Of a DNA stretch of 64,000 nucleotides, positions 46,424 to 55,747 are shown piece after piece. Under the pieces are notes generated by a model. The model was not told where the DNA came from and did not search any database. It saw only the letters and a program-made list of their open reading frames with translations. How positions within the stretch are numbered: the first letter of the stretch is position 1; every line of letters starts with the position of its first letter. The translations under genes and the position numbers were made by a program. Origin of the DNA: Pricia antarctica (GTDB lineage: Bacteria > Bacteroidota > Bacteroidia > Flavobacteriales > Flavobacteriaceae); the NCBI GenBank assembly GCA_011050085.1, contig DRGL01000064.1, forward strand, positions 1 through 64,000, read 5' to 3'.

Positions 46424-47211
46424 TTAAGATATTTTAAAACCTCAAGTAATAGCCTAATTGTTGGAAAATTATATGATTAGTAAAGGCTAAATCATATTTA
46501 CAATTATAAATCTTACAAAACTTAAGTAGTTTGCGATTATTATTCTGGTGTTTAACCATAAACATGGCAATCAGGGTTGAATTAACGTAAAATCTGATTG
46601 GATTAAAGTCCAAATTCGATTCTATTTTACAATAGTTAAAAAGATATATGAAAGAGAATTATTTTAAAGACAACCTTAAGGCTGAAGATTCATTTTCTTT
46701 TAAATGAATCTGAACATGCAGCAATAGTACATCTTCCTATCAACAGGGTGAAAGTGCTTAGGATATTTGCAGTAATGGCAATAGCGTCAACATTATAAAT
46801 TTGTTGATGCTATTGCCATTATTAACCTAGACCTAGATGTAAATCTTGACACCATTTCATTTGCTTTTTACAAAAAAAAAGCTTTGCGTGTTGAGCCCCA
46901 CCACCGACCTTCGAAAGTATCGTTTTACGGCAATGGTTTCAAAATACGACCTTAATTAAAACCTATAATCAAGCGTAGTTATGAAATATAATATTGTCCG
47001 CTTATATCTTTACATAAAGGTTTATCTATAAGACGGAAATCTTGAAGAGAATTTTAGGTGTGATATTATTTTCAGAATAAGCCAATCTAAAATAAACTTT
47101 TGGTCTTAATTCGCACTGCTAAAACAAGATTACTTTATGCCGTAATAGTTTGTCTTCCCATCAAATAAACAAATTGCAATTACATTCGGAAAAAAGAAAT
47201 AACATCCACAA
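46424..47211. other. Gene-free region of 788 bases with stem-loops
   Basis: No reading frame of note on either strand. It lies between two convergent genes, so neither needs a promoter here. It holds a long stem-loop at 46771-46823 and a smaller perfect one at 46686-46711 (10-base arms AGATTCATTT/AAATGAATCT, 6-base loop). No terminal repeats or transposase remnant are recognised. Confidence 0.6.
46771..46823. repeat. Long near-perfect inverted repeat (21-base arms)
   Basis: The core AATGGCAATAGCGTCAAC at 46774-46791 pairs with 46803-46820 with one G-U, around an 11-base A/T-rich loop. Three more pairs extend outwards, one of them G-U. No T-run follows, so it is not a classical terminator. 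GATATTTG at 46762-46769, one base off a -7 box, lies just upstream on the plus strand. A small RNA, a processing hairpin or a decayed miniature element are all possible. Confidence 0.6.
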
Positions 47212-48756
47212 TTACCGTGTTACTGCCATCGCTTTTTCCCTTATAATTTCTGAAACTGGCCGGTTCTCTAAATGGCTCTCGAGCCATGAGATAATATCCA
47301 GATACAAGAAAGCCCTTTTCTCATAGGGATGATTCTCATACTTTTTCAATTCCGTATGCAATTTTTGAAATTCAATTTTTAATTCATGCGGATATATTCC
47401 ACCTAGATTTCGAAGGAACTTTATCATTTCCTTTTGAACGGCATGCAAATCGTTCATTTTCAGCAAGAACTTATACGTACTTTTTAGTTGTATTTCGAGA
47501 TGATAATCCATTCCCGCTTCATAATGTGCAACTAAACTCAAAACCCGTGCAAAACACATCAGGTCTTCACGCATTTTTAAGTTTTTGTTATTTATGATTT
47601 TTTTCAAGTATTGAATACAGGTTTTATTATCACCAATTCCAAAATATAAACAGGCGATTTTATAGTACAACAACATGATATGATGGGCATCAATACGATC
47701 TTTATGTTTATTAATTCCGTATTCGACAATTTTGACAAGATATAATCCCTTCTTAAAAGTGCCTTCGAGAAAATGAAGGTTTAATTTATTGGCATTGACG
47801 TAAAGAAATATCAAAGAGGCTACATTGTCGTTCTTTGGGAAATCTTTGGCCCCAACCACCTTTTCAAGACGTTCAAGGGATTGTTTAAATTGAGATGCAT
47901 ATTTCACATAGAATAGTGATTCAAGTAAATAATGATTTCCTTTTATAAAGAATACGGGATTCAGATAGATTTGATCTTTGTGTTCATAGAATAGATCAAC
48001 CCACTTGCTCGCATATTTATAAGTTGATAAAAAATCTTGAATCAAAAAACTGTACCAGAGATAGGATTTATAAAGCCATAATTTTTCCCGAAAATCCAAA
48101 TCCTCAATCCGATATTTTGGCAAATGACTTTCAAAATAGGCTTTCACCTTTATGTAGTCATTGTCACTTCGCACATAACCTACCTTAAGCATTAATCCGT
48201 AAAGTTGTAAGGAAAGATTAGACAACTTACTGGTCATAACATTCTGGGCCGAGAGCTCTTTTGCCTGTACAGCGAGTTCATCGGCCCGATCGGGAATGCT
48301 TCTGGTAATATATTGGGTCTCGATTATTTTTTCTAGTTCAACGATTTCGTACGCGATGTTCTTTTCTTGATTCTCAATGGCGGTTGCCTTTGCCTTATCC
48401 AAAATTTTAAGGCTTTGCCTATAGAGTCCCTTTTGGTACAAAATGGTCGCAAAGTCAAGCTGCTCACGAATTTGCAATCTAATGGTCTGATTAACAGGGT
48501 TCAATCGTAAGCTGACTAATATTTGTTTGTATAGATGCGCCTTTAGATTAGACAACTGAGCCTTTTTCACAATTCCACTTTCTAAAATTGCTTTTTCGTC
48601 ATATTTCTTTATTTTGTCCATTAGATTAAAAAGCGCCAAAAATTTGGCATCGGTATTTACACCCAACCTACCAACATATAATTTAAATTGACGTTTTTCA
48701 GATTTTGAAAGTGATTTCACCAAAACGAACAAGGCATCCCTATGCGCATTTGTCAT
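47212..48756 (-). CDS. Uncharacterised 514-residue helical-repeat protein
   Basis: No signal peptide or membrane segment. It is almost entirely helical, with repeated pairs of amphipathic helices resembling TPR (TILYQKGLYRQSLKILDKAKATAIEN, YYKIACLYFGIGDNKTCIQYLKKIINN, FLYLDIISWLESHL). The N-terminus is LFVLVKSLSKSEKRQFKLYV. I recall similar proteins only as Bacteroidota hypotheticals. It probably scaffolds proteins in the cytoplasm. It is divergent from leuA with 229 bases between starts; Lys, Leu and Tyr are very common. Confidence 0.8.
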   Translation of the reverse strand: MTNAHRDALFVLVKSLSKSEKRQFKLYVGRLGVNTDAKFLALFNLMDKIKKYDEKAILESGIVKKAQLSNLKAHLYKQILVSLRLNPVNQTIRLQIREQLDFATILYQKGLYRQSLKILDKAKATAIENQEKNIAYEIVELEKIIETQYITRSIPDRADELAVQAKELSAQNVMTSKLSNLSLQLYGLMLKVGYVRSDNDYIKVKAYFESHLPKYRIEDLDFREKLWLYKSYLWYSFLIQDFLSTYKYASKWVDLFYEHKDQIYLNPVFFIKGNHYLLESLFYVKYASQFKQSLERLEKVVGAKDFPKNDNVASLIFLYVNANKLNLHFLEGTFKKGLYLVKIVEYGINKHKDRIDAHHIMLLYYKIACLYFGIGDNKTCIQYLKKIINNKNLKMREDLMCFARVLSLVAHYEAGMDYHLEIQLKSTYKFLLKMNDLHAVQKEMIKFLRNLGGIYPHELKIEFQKLHTELKKYENHPYEKRAFLYLDIISWLESHLENRPVSEIIREKAMAVTR

Positions 48757-48985
48757 CGTAATAATTAGAGTTTAAATGGTTGTTTTTTAGTATCTTATAC
48801 AATCCTAAATCGGACTTGGCGTTGTACTAATAATTGCATTCGACAGTTGTATTGTCTGATAGGTCTTATATTCGTAATAATCCATTTCGAATAATTCTAG
48901 ACTTTACCTAACATCGAGTATCTTCGAATGGGTATTGGAAAAGTTCGAACGATCTCAACATAAGCTAGCTAAAGTACAAAATATA

Positions 48986-50158
48986 ATGAGTAAAGATAAA
49001 GTACAGATTTTTGACACTACGTTACGTGATGGTGAACAGGTACCTGGTTGTAAGCTGGATGCTGACCAAAAACTGGTTATTGCAGCACGTTTAGATGAAT
49101 TGGGTGTCGATATTATCGAAGCGGGTTTTCCCAGATCAAGTCCTGGGGACTTTAAATCCGTACAATCTATTTCAAAATTGGTTAAAAATGCAACGGTTTG
49201 CGGTCTTACCCGTGCGGTCGAAAAAGATATAGAAGTAGCTGCCGAAGCTCTCAAATACGCCAAAAGACCAAGAATACATACTGGAATAGGTACCTCCGAT
49301 TCACATATAAAGTTCAAGTTCAATTCGAATCGAGAGGCGATTATAGAACGCGCGGTTCGTGCTGTCAAATACGCCAAAACCTTTGTGGAGGATGTTGAGT
49401 TCTATGCCGAGGATGCCGGTCGTACCGACAACGAATTTCTCGCCAAGGTCTGTGAGGCCGTTATTAAGGCAGGAGCGACCGTTCTGAACATTCCAGATAC
49501 AACAGGATATTGTCTTCCGGAAGAATACGGCGCCAAGATGAAATATCTAAAGGAAAATGTAAGGGGGATCGATGGCGCAATCCTCTCTTGCCATTGTCAT
49601 AACGATTTGGGCCTGGCCACTGCCAATTCCATAGCTGGGGTGATGAACGGTGCGCGACAAATTGAATGCACCATAAACGGCATCGGTGAGCGCGCGGGCA
49701 ATACTTCTCTAGAAGAAGTCGTGATGATTCTTCGTCAACACCCATCTTTGAATCTAGATACAAACATCAACAGTAGATTATTATACGATACCAGCCAGAT
49801 GGTCTCCCAGAAAATGGGAATGATGGTTCAGCCAAACAAGGCAATTGTTGGCGCAAATGCATTTGCTCATAGCTCAGGCATTCATCAAGATGGTGTGATA
49901 AAGAATAGGGAAACTTATGAGATAATGGACCCCGAAGATGTAGGTGTTAATGCGTCTACGATTGTACTGACCGCCAGAAGTGGCCGTGCGGCATTGGCCT
50001 ACCGGGCTAAACTCGTCGGCTACGAATTGACAAAACGTCAACTGGACGAAGTTTATGATGAATTTTTAAAATTTGCCGATGTGCAAAAAGAAATTACGGA
50101 TGCCGATATACCAGAAATTATAGAAGCTTGTAATTTGGGAATTGAAACAGTATCCTAA
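48986..50158 (+). CDS. leuA: 2-isopropylmalate synthase, short form
   Basis: LeuA condenses acetyl-CoA with 2-oxoisovalerate, the first step of leucine synthesis. From ATG 48986 the protein has 390 residues ([21 protein letters not shown]); in-frame codons back to TTG 48935 lack similarity. Family blocks: [23 protein letters not shown] (the metal-binding HxH), [12 protein letters not shown] and [18 protein letters not shown]. The C-terminal allosteric domain of the about 520-residue E. coli enzyme is absent, so leucine feedback by that domain is not expected. TATCTTCG at 48919-48926 is one base off a -7 box. leuB follows after 169 bases. Confidence 0.93.
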   Translation: MSKDKVQIFDTTLRDGEQVPGCKLDADQKLVIAARLDELGVDIIEAGFPRSSPGDFKSVQSISKLVKNATVCGLTRAVEKDIEVAAEALKYAKRPRIHTGIGTSDSHIKFKFNSNREAIIERAVRAVKYAKTFVEDVEFYAEDAGRTDNEFLAKVCEAVIKAGATVLNIPDTTGYCLPEEYGAKMKYLKENVRGIDGAILSCHCHNDLGLATANSIAGVMNGARQIECTINGIGERAGNTSLEEVVMILRQHPSLNLDTNINSRLLYDTSQMVSQKMGMMVQPNKAIVGANAFAHSSGIHQDGVIKNRETYEIMDPEDVGVNASTIVLTARSGRAALAYRAKLVGYELTKRQLDEVYDEFLKFADVQKEITDADIPEIIEACNLGIETVS

Positions 50159-50327
50159 AGGAATATAATCACTTCAAGATAGCACTCTGATTCCCCGCGC
50201 GTAATTCACCTTTAAGTCATGGCGATATAAAGTTATTAGATTAATTTTACGTTCGCGTTACGCATTAATTCCATGCTATCTATTAGCTTACTGTTCCTGC
50301 AGCGCAATCATTCAGAGATTTAATACC

Positions 50328-51446
50328 ATGCATCTAAAAATAGCTCTTTTAGGAGGAGACGGTATCGGCCCGGAAGTACTGGCTCAATCAGTCAAATGTC
50401 TTCGAGCCGTTGAAGAGACCTTCAACCACCGTTTTACCTTTAACAAAGCACCTGTTGGTGCTATTGCTATGACAAGCACAGGTAAACCCCTGCCCGACGA
50501 TACCCTAGAATTGTGTAGGGAATCGGATGCCATATTATTCGGCGCTATTGGTGCATTAGAGTATGACAACAACCCCGAGGCTAAAATAAGACCGGAACAG
50601 GGATTACTTAGATTACGAAAAGAATTAGGACTCTTCGCGAGCATCCGGCCAATTCGAACCTTTCCTACCCTACTAGCCAACTCACCCTTAAAGGAAAAAA
50701 TTATTGCCGACACTAATCTGATTATTTTTCGGGAGCTCACAGGCGGTATCTATTTCGGGAAGAAAACAATAAACGCTAGTGGAACAGTTGCCTCCGATCT
50801 TTGCGAATACTCGGAGCAAGAAATTAGCCGGATTGCACATTTGGCATTTAAAGCGGCCAAAAAAAGAAGAAAGAAACTAACTCTAGTAGATAAGGCGAAC
50901 GTACTGGAATCATCACGGTTGTGGCGAAAAACGGTTACCGAAATAGGTCAAAGCTATCCGGATGTCGAATTGCAATGTTTATTTATCGACAATGCAGCCG
51001 TTCAAATGATGCTAAAACCGAATCAATTCGATGTTATTTTGACCGACAATATGTTCGGTGATATTCTTTCTGATTTAGGCAGTGTGATTATTGGTTCAAC
51101 TGGACTCTTGCCTTCGGCATCCGTTGGCACCGATAATGCTATGTTCGAACCCTTTCACGGATCGTATCCCCAAGCTAAGGGTAAGAATATTGCTAACCCT
51201 ATAGCATCCATATTAAGTACCGCGATGATGTTACAGCATTTTGGTCTGAATGAAGAAGCCAATGCCGTAATGACCGCGGTGCATAAATCTTTTGTAAAGA
51301 AAGTGGTCACTCCCGACGTGTTGGGCAGTAGTAAATACGGCACGGAATACGTAGGCGATTATATCACCGAGAACATTGTAGATTCCGATGAAAATTTCAA
51401 TCTCAATGACGAGAATATTTGGCTGGGTAAATCTACTATCATCTAA
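50328..51446 (+). CDS. leuB: 3-isopropylmalate dehydrogenase
   Basis: LeuB oxidises and decarboxylates 3-isopropylmalate with NAD+ to 2-oxoisocaproate. The 372-residue protein shows IALLGGDGIGPEVLAQSVK, GAIGALEYDNNPEAKIRPEQGLLRLRKELGLFASIRPI, RELTGGIYFGKK, LVDKANVLESSRLWR, LTDNMFGDILSDLGSVI and EPFHGSYPQAKGKNIANP. Start: ATG 50328. It lies in the leuA direction, 169 bases downstream. leuC and leuD are not in the window. Confidence 0.96.
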   Translation: MHLKIALLGGDGIGPEVLAQSVKCLRAVEETFNHRFTFNKAPVGAIAMTSTGKPLPDDTLELCRESDAILFGAIGALEYDNNPEAKIRPEQGLLRLRKELGLFASIRPIRTFPTLLANSPLKEKIIADTNLIIFRELTGGIYFGKKTINASGTVASDLCEYSEQEISRIAHLAFKAAKKRRKKLTLVDKANVLESSRLWRKTVTEIGQSYPDVELQCLFIDNAAVQMMLKPNQFDVILTDNMFGDILSDLGSVIIGSTGLLPSASVGTDNAMFEPFHGSYPQAKGKNIANPIASILSTAMMLQHFGLNEEANAVMTAVHKSFVKKVVTPDVLGSSKYGTEYVGDYITENIVDSDENFNLNDENIWLGKSTII

Positions 51447-51535
51447 TTTCCCAAAAAGAAAGTCTCGACGGCAGTTGTACAAATTAGTCCTTTAAAATTC
51501 CATCCTTCAAAGCTTATATTACAATAGCATTATTT

Positions 51536-51543
51536 TATCTTTG
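51536..51543 (+). promoter_or_regulatory. -7 element of pheT
   Basis: TATCTTTG matches TAnnTTTG and lies 51 bases before the ATG at 51595. No TTG is found at ideal distance upstream. Confidence 0.45.
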
Positions 51544-51594
51544 TCTTTTTTGATTTCGGTCCAACTTTTAAGCCGGAAATCCTAAACTCAAACC

Positions 51595-54021
51595 ATGCAG
51601 ATTTCTTATAATTGGTTGAAGCAATTCATCAAACCGGATTGGCCATCCTCTAAAACCGCCGAACTATTAACAGACTTAGGGCTTGAGGTTGAAGGTATAA
51701 CTACCTTTGAGTCCGTTAAAGGCGGACTAAAAGGCATTGTAGTCGGTCATGTACTTTCTTGTGAAAAACACCCTAATGCGGATAAGCTAAAGCTGACTTT
51801 AGTAGATATTGGAGTATCGGAGCCCGTTCAAATCGTATGCGGTGCACCGAATGTCGCTGTGGGTCAAAAGGTTCCCGTAGCTACAGTGGGCTCTATATTA
51901 TATAACGCTGAAGGAGAGGCCTGGCAAATTAAAGTCGGTAAGATACGCGGCGAAGAAAGTCAGGGAATGATCTGTGCGGAAGATGAGCTCGGCCTCGGGA
52001 CAAATCATGACGGTATTTTGATACTTGAAGATACCTTGACTCCCGGTACGCCCTGTTCTGAAATTTTCGAGGTTGAGATTGATGAAGTTTTCGATATAGG
52101 CCTTACCCCGAACCGTGCCGATGCCATGAGCCATTTTGGAGTCGCAAGAGACCTCAAAGCTGGACTTAGGCAGAAGAAAATTGATAAAGAGCTAATAACA
52201 CCTTCCGTAAGCCAATTCGGGGTTGACAATAGGTCTTTGAAAATTCAGGTTACCGTTGAAGATAGCAAGGCCGCACCTAGATATTGCGGCGTAACGATTA
52301 GCAATCTGAAGGTTAAAGCCTCACCGGATTGGTTACAGAACCGACTGCGCGCCATTGGGGCCAAACCTATTAATAATGTAGTTGATGTTACCAATTATGT
52401 ACTTCATGAACTTGGGCAGCCATTACATGCCTTTGATGCAGAAAGAATTTTTGGAAATAAAGTCATTGTCAAAACGCTTGCACCAGGTACCAAATTCATG
52501 ACGCTTGATGGTGAAGAACGTAGTTTGCACGAAGATGACCTGATGATCTGCGACGCTGAAAAACCTATGTGTATAGCGGGTGTTTTTGGCGGTATCAACA
52601 CAGGGGTTACCGAAAAAACTAAAGCGATTTTTTTAGAAAGTGCTTATTTTGACCCCGTACTGGTACGCAAAACCGCAAAAAGACATGGCCTCAACACAGA
52701 TGCTTCATTCCGATTTGAAAGAGGTATCGACATCGAAAACGTTGAATATGCCTTAAAACGGGCAGCTATATTGATTCAAGAACTTGCCGGTGGCGATATC
52801 ACTTCCGATGTTGTCGACTTTTATCCGAAACGTTTTGATGATAACCAAGTATTTTTAAGTTTCGATAAAGTTCATTCCCTTATCGGACAAGAAATACCGG
52901 AAGACACGATTAAATCCATTCTTGCTTCATTGGACATTAAGGTGAAGAATGTGACCCAAGCTGGTTTGGGCCTTTCCATTCCTTCTTACCGCGTTGATGT
53001 GCAGCGTGAAGTAGATGTGATTGAAGAGATACTTCGAATATATGGCTACAACAATATTGAATTCAAAAGGAAATTAAAGGCCTCCATCTCCACGACCTCT
53101 CGATTTGAGGATTATAAATTACAACACACTATTGGTAATGTATTGGCTGCCCAAGGCTTTTTTGAAATCATGGCGAACAGTTTGACTTCCCCGGAGTATG
53201 CCCAACTTTTAGGAGGTGAATATACCGATAGTTCGGTTACGATTTTGAACCCACTAGGATCCGAACTATCCGTTATGCGGCAATCCCTTTTATTTTCGGG
53301 ACTTGAAGCCTTATCATTTAATATAAATAGGAAAAATAGAAATTTAAAGTTCTTCGAATTTGGAAAAACCTACCAACAAACTTCCAAAGGCTTTGTTGAA
53401 CATAAATGTTTAAGTCTTTTCTTGACAGGAAATCGTCATCACGATAGTTGGACAGTTCAGGAAAAAAGAACAGATTTCTATTTTATGAAGGCTATGGTAA
53501 CCAATATTTTACAACGTTTAGGTATTACGGAAATGATTTCCGAACCTACAGAAAATCCGATTTTCGGTGAGGGATTGGCTATTACGGCAAACTCAAAAAT
53601 ACTTGCTATATTAGGTACGGTACATCGATCTATCCTACATAAAATGGATGTTGAGCAAGATTGTCTGTATGCCGAATTCAACTGGGAAAATGTAATCGCC
53701 CTAGCCGAGAAAAACGAAATAAGCTATACCGAAATACCAAAATATCCGCAAGTCAAGAGAGACTTCGCTTTACTTCTAGATAATAAAATTACGTTTAAGG
53801 AAATACATGACATCGCCTGGCGGACAGAGAAAAAACTTTTGAAGGAAATCAATCTCTTTGACGTATATACCGGCGATAATCTCCCTGATGGAAAAAAATC
53901 ATACGCTGTAACTTTCACCTTACAGGATGATCAACGCACCCTGACCGATAAGCAGATAGATAAAATCATGGATAAACTACAGAAAAGTTACGAAAACCAG
54001 TTAGGGGCCATACTCCGGTAA
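51595..54021 (+). CDS. pheT: Phenylalanine-tRNA ligase beta subunit
   Basis: PheT pairs with PheS to charge tRNA-Phe. The 808-residue chain has the usual order: an EMAP-like tRNA-binding domain at about 40-150 (VVGHVLSCEKHPNADKLKLTLVDIG), B3/B4 editing domain (GLTPNRADAMSHFGVARDLKA, NVVDVTNYVLHELGQPLHAFDA), B5 (PSYRVDVQREVDVIEEILRIYGYNNI), the synthetase-like core, and a C-terminal FDX-ACB anticodon-binding domain (KYPQVKRDFALLLD, VTFTLQDDQRTLTDKQID). pheS is not adjacent. Confidence 0.98.
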   Translation: MQISYNWLKQFIKPDWPSSKTAELLTDLGLEVEGITTFESVKGGLKGIVVGHVLSCEKHPNADKLKLTLVDIGVSEPVQIVCGAPNVAVGQKVPVATVGSILYNAEGEAWQIKVGKIRGEESQGMICAEDELGLGTNHDGILILEDTLTPGTPCSEIFEVEIDEVFDIGLTPNRADAMSHFGVARDLKAGLRQKKIDKELITPSVSQFGVDNRSLKIQVTVEDSKAAPRYCGVTISNLKVKASPDWLQNRLRAIGAKPINNVVDVTNYVLHELGQPLHAFDAERIFGNKVIVKTLAPGTKFMTLDGEERSLHEDDLMICDAEKPMCIAGVFGGINTGVTEKTKAIFLESAYFDPVLVRKTAKRHGLNTDASFRFERGIDIENVEYALKRAAILIQELAGGDITSDVVDFYPKRFDDNQVFLSFDKVHSLIGQEIPEDTIKSILASLDIKVKNVTQAGLGLSIPSYRVDVQREVDVIEEILRIYGYNNIEFKRKLKASISTTSRFEDYKLQHTIGNVLAAQGFFEIMANSLTSPEYAQLLGGEYTDSSVTILNPLGSELSVMRQSLLFSGLEALSFNINRKNRNLKFFEFGKTYQQTSKGFVEHKCLSLFLTGNRHHDSWTVQEKRTDFYFMKAMVTNILQRLGITEMISEPTENPIFGEGLAITANSKILAILGTVHRSILHKMDVEQDCLYAEFNWENVIALAEKNEISYTEIPKYPQVKRDFALLLDNKITFKEIHDIAWRTEKKLLKEINLFDVYTGDNLPDGKKSYAVTFTLQDDQRTLTDKQIDKIMDKLQKSYENQLGAILR

Positions 54022-54200
54022 AAGGTAAAGTGTAAAAGACCTTTTAAAATTCACCAATTACCAAAGTCGTTTTTTAATTGGACATAAAAGCATAGTCTTT
54101 CACTTACTCAAAGATTCAAAAAATATAAACGCTAAAGTTTATTATACCAAATCTTTAATTTTCAAAATTAAAATTACTGTTTAGGGTGCCATTCGAGATC

Positions 54201-54764
54201 TTACATTTTGCCAGGCCTTATAATTCCATCAATTTCATGGATAACACCGTTACGTTGGTTAGAATCAGCTACTACTATAGACGCCTTACTCCCGTAGCTA
54301 TCACTTAAAACAATATCGAGACCATTCATTGTGGCTGTAATAATATCTCCTTGAAGGGTTGTAAAAGTGGTAGTACCCTTACCTCTAGAAAGTGCCTTTA
54401 AAATATTTGATGCCGACAAGTTTCCTGCGACAATGTGATAACCAATAAAAGCTTTTAGTTCTTCTTTATTATCAGGATGGAGTAATTCGGTAATTGATGA
54501 ACCCAATACATTTTGAAAAGCCAAATCGGATGGTGCAAAGACAGTGAAGGGTCCAGGTAGGTCTAACAAATCCGCAAAATCGGTCCCCTCGAGCATAGCA
54601 AAAAACACTTGGTTTTTACCCGAGGATGCCGTAGATGTACGTATGGATTTCTGAACTTTTAACGAACTGCTCTCTTTTATGGAAGAAATAGCATGTTGTT
54701 GCGCGGATACTTCAGAAACAATCAAAATTAGCAAAAACCAACAAAATTTATCCAAAATTTTCAT
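54201..54764 (-). CDS. Exported fasciclin (FAS1) domain protein, second copy
   Basis: 187 residues: signal peptide (FCWFLLILIVSEVSAQ), a Ser/Lys-rich linker (SIKESSSLKVQKSIRTSTASS), then one FAS1 domain (LLDLPGPFTVFAPSDLAFQNVLG, FIGYHIVAGNLSASNIL, QRNGVIHEIDGIIRPGK). It shares the FAP(T/S)xxAF, H-box and NGVIHxID blocks with the protein at 32110 but is otherwise distant. Probably adhesion; partner unknown. Confidence 0.88.
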   Translation of the reverse strand: MKILDKFCWFLLILIVSEVSAQQHAISSIKESSSLKVQKSIRTSTASSGKNQVFFAMLEGTDFADLLDLPGPFTVFAPSDLAFQNVLGSSITELLHPDNKEELKAFIGYHIVAGNLSASNILKALSRGKGTTTFTTLQGDIITATMNGLDIVLSDSYGSKASIVVADSNQRNGVIHEIDGIIRPGKM

Positions 54765-54951
54765 CGAAAGAAAGCGTTGAGAAGGTAAATAAATGAGTAA
54801 AAATAAAAATCTCAGACAAATTACAACGAAAATACACGAGTTTGTGCTTGAGCTAATCCCTAATGCTGTATTAACGAAATATTAACGTTATGAGCGCTTA
54901 GACCAATTCAGAGAAGCGTTCTATTGCTTAACTTTGAGATAAAAGAAAAAA

Positions 54952-55668
54952 ATGCTATTTAAAAGAACGAACATCGAAGAGAAACTAAAGCATCTTAAGA
55001 GAGATGAAGAAGTTTTCAAATCCATTTTAAGGGAGGTACAAAACATTCTAAATGCCGATTCCTTATCCAGGGAACGGATTGAAAGTACTATTAGCGGAGG
55101 TAAGGATGCTAACGCAAATGCATTCGATTTTGAACTTCTAGATTCGGAACAGATCTATCATATCGACCAAATTAAAAAAATATGCATAGATTATCGCCTG
55201 CGATTTTTGCATTCCAAATACTTTAAAGGGGAGATTCCTGCGGAAGCAATTTCCAAGATAAAACATCTTGAAAAAGAGCACGATTTGGAGGTAAAAGGTT
55301 TCAAAATTATTGCACCATCGAAACTTTTTAAATTAGAGGATAAAGATGATCCACTTCTTTTTGCCCCCATTGGAAATAATTATTTTTATCTGGTCCATAA
55401 ATGGGGGAATGACCTTCATCCATTACGAAAATGGCTTATGTGGCCATTTAAAAGTGTTGTGAACCTAACTTTGCTAACCGTAGTTATTAGCTATTTTATA
55501 ACAACGCTGGTACCTCAAGGCCTCTTCTCGAAAAGTAGTTCGAGCGCGGAGTTCTGGATAGTTTTCTTTTTTATGTTCAAATCTATTGCCTCGGTTATAA
55601 TTTTCTACGGCTTTGCTTTAGGGAAAAATTTTAACCCTGCAATTTGGAACAGTAAATATTTTAACTAG
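54952..55668 (+). CDS. Uncharacterised membrane protein (238 residues)
   Basis: No family recognised. The N-terminal 165 residues are soluble and mixed helical (LKHLKRDEEVFKSILREVQN, DSEQIYHIDQIKKICIDYRLRFLHSKYF). Two membrane segments follow (SVVNLTLLTVVISYFITTL near 167 and FWIVFFFMFKSIASVIIFYGFAL near 203). No signal peptide, so the N-terminal part is probably cytoplasmic. It ends at a strong bidirectional terminator shared with the convergent lipoprotein gene. Confidence 0.8.
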   Translation: MLFKRTNIEEKLKHLKRDEEVFKSILREVQNILNADSLSRERIESTISGGKDANANAFDFELLDSEQIYHIDQIKKICIDYRLRFLHSKYFKGEIPAEAISKIKHLEKEHDLEVKGFKIIAPSKLFKLEDKDDPLLFAPIGNNYFYLVHKWGNDLHPLRKWLMWPFKSVVNLTLLTVVISYFITTLVPQGLFSKSSSSAEFWIVFFFMFKSIASVIIFYGFALGKNFNPAIWNSKYFN

Positions 55669-55692
55669 GCGTCTTATTATAAGAATTAGCTT

Positions 55693-55732
55693 ACTAAAAA
55701 GGCATCCTACTTCCAAAGGATGCTTTTTTAGT
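55693..55732. terminator. Bidirectional terminator between convergent genes
   Basis: A 16-base stem with one G-U (55693-55708 with 55717-55732; core GCATCCT/AGGATGC) and an 8-base loop, flanked by A-run and T-run so that either strand reads as stem plus poly-T. Confidence 0.9.
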
Positions 55733-55747
55733 TTATTTACCTTGAAT

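Noticed and set aside
46424-47211. CRISPR array or insertion sequence in the gene-free region
   Set aside because: No regularly spaced direct repeats, no terminal inverted repeats at the edges and no transposase fragment could be found by eye.
48935-48985. Upstream TTG start for leuA
   Set aside because: The extra 17 residues match nothing in the family, and the ATG at 48986 opens the usual N-terminus.
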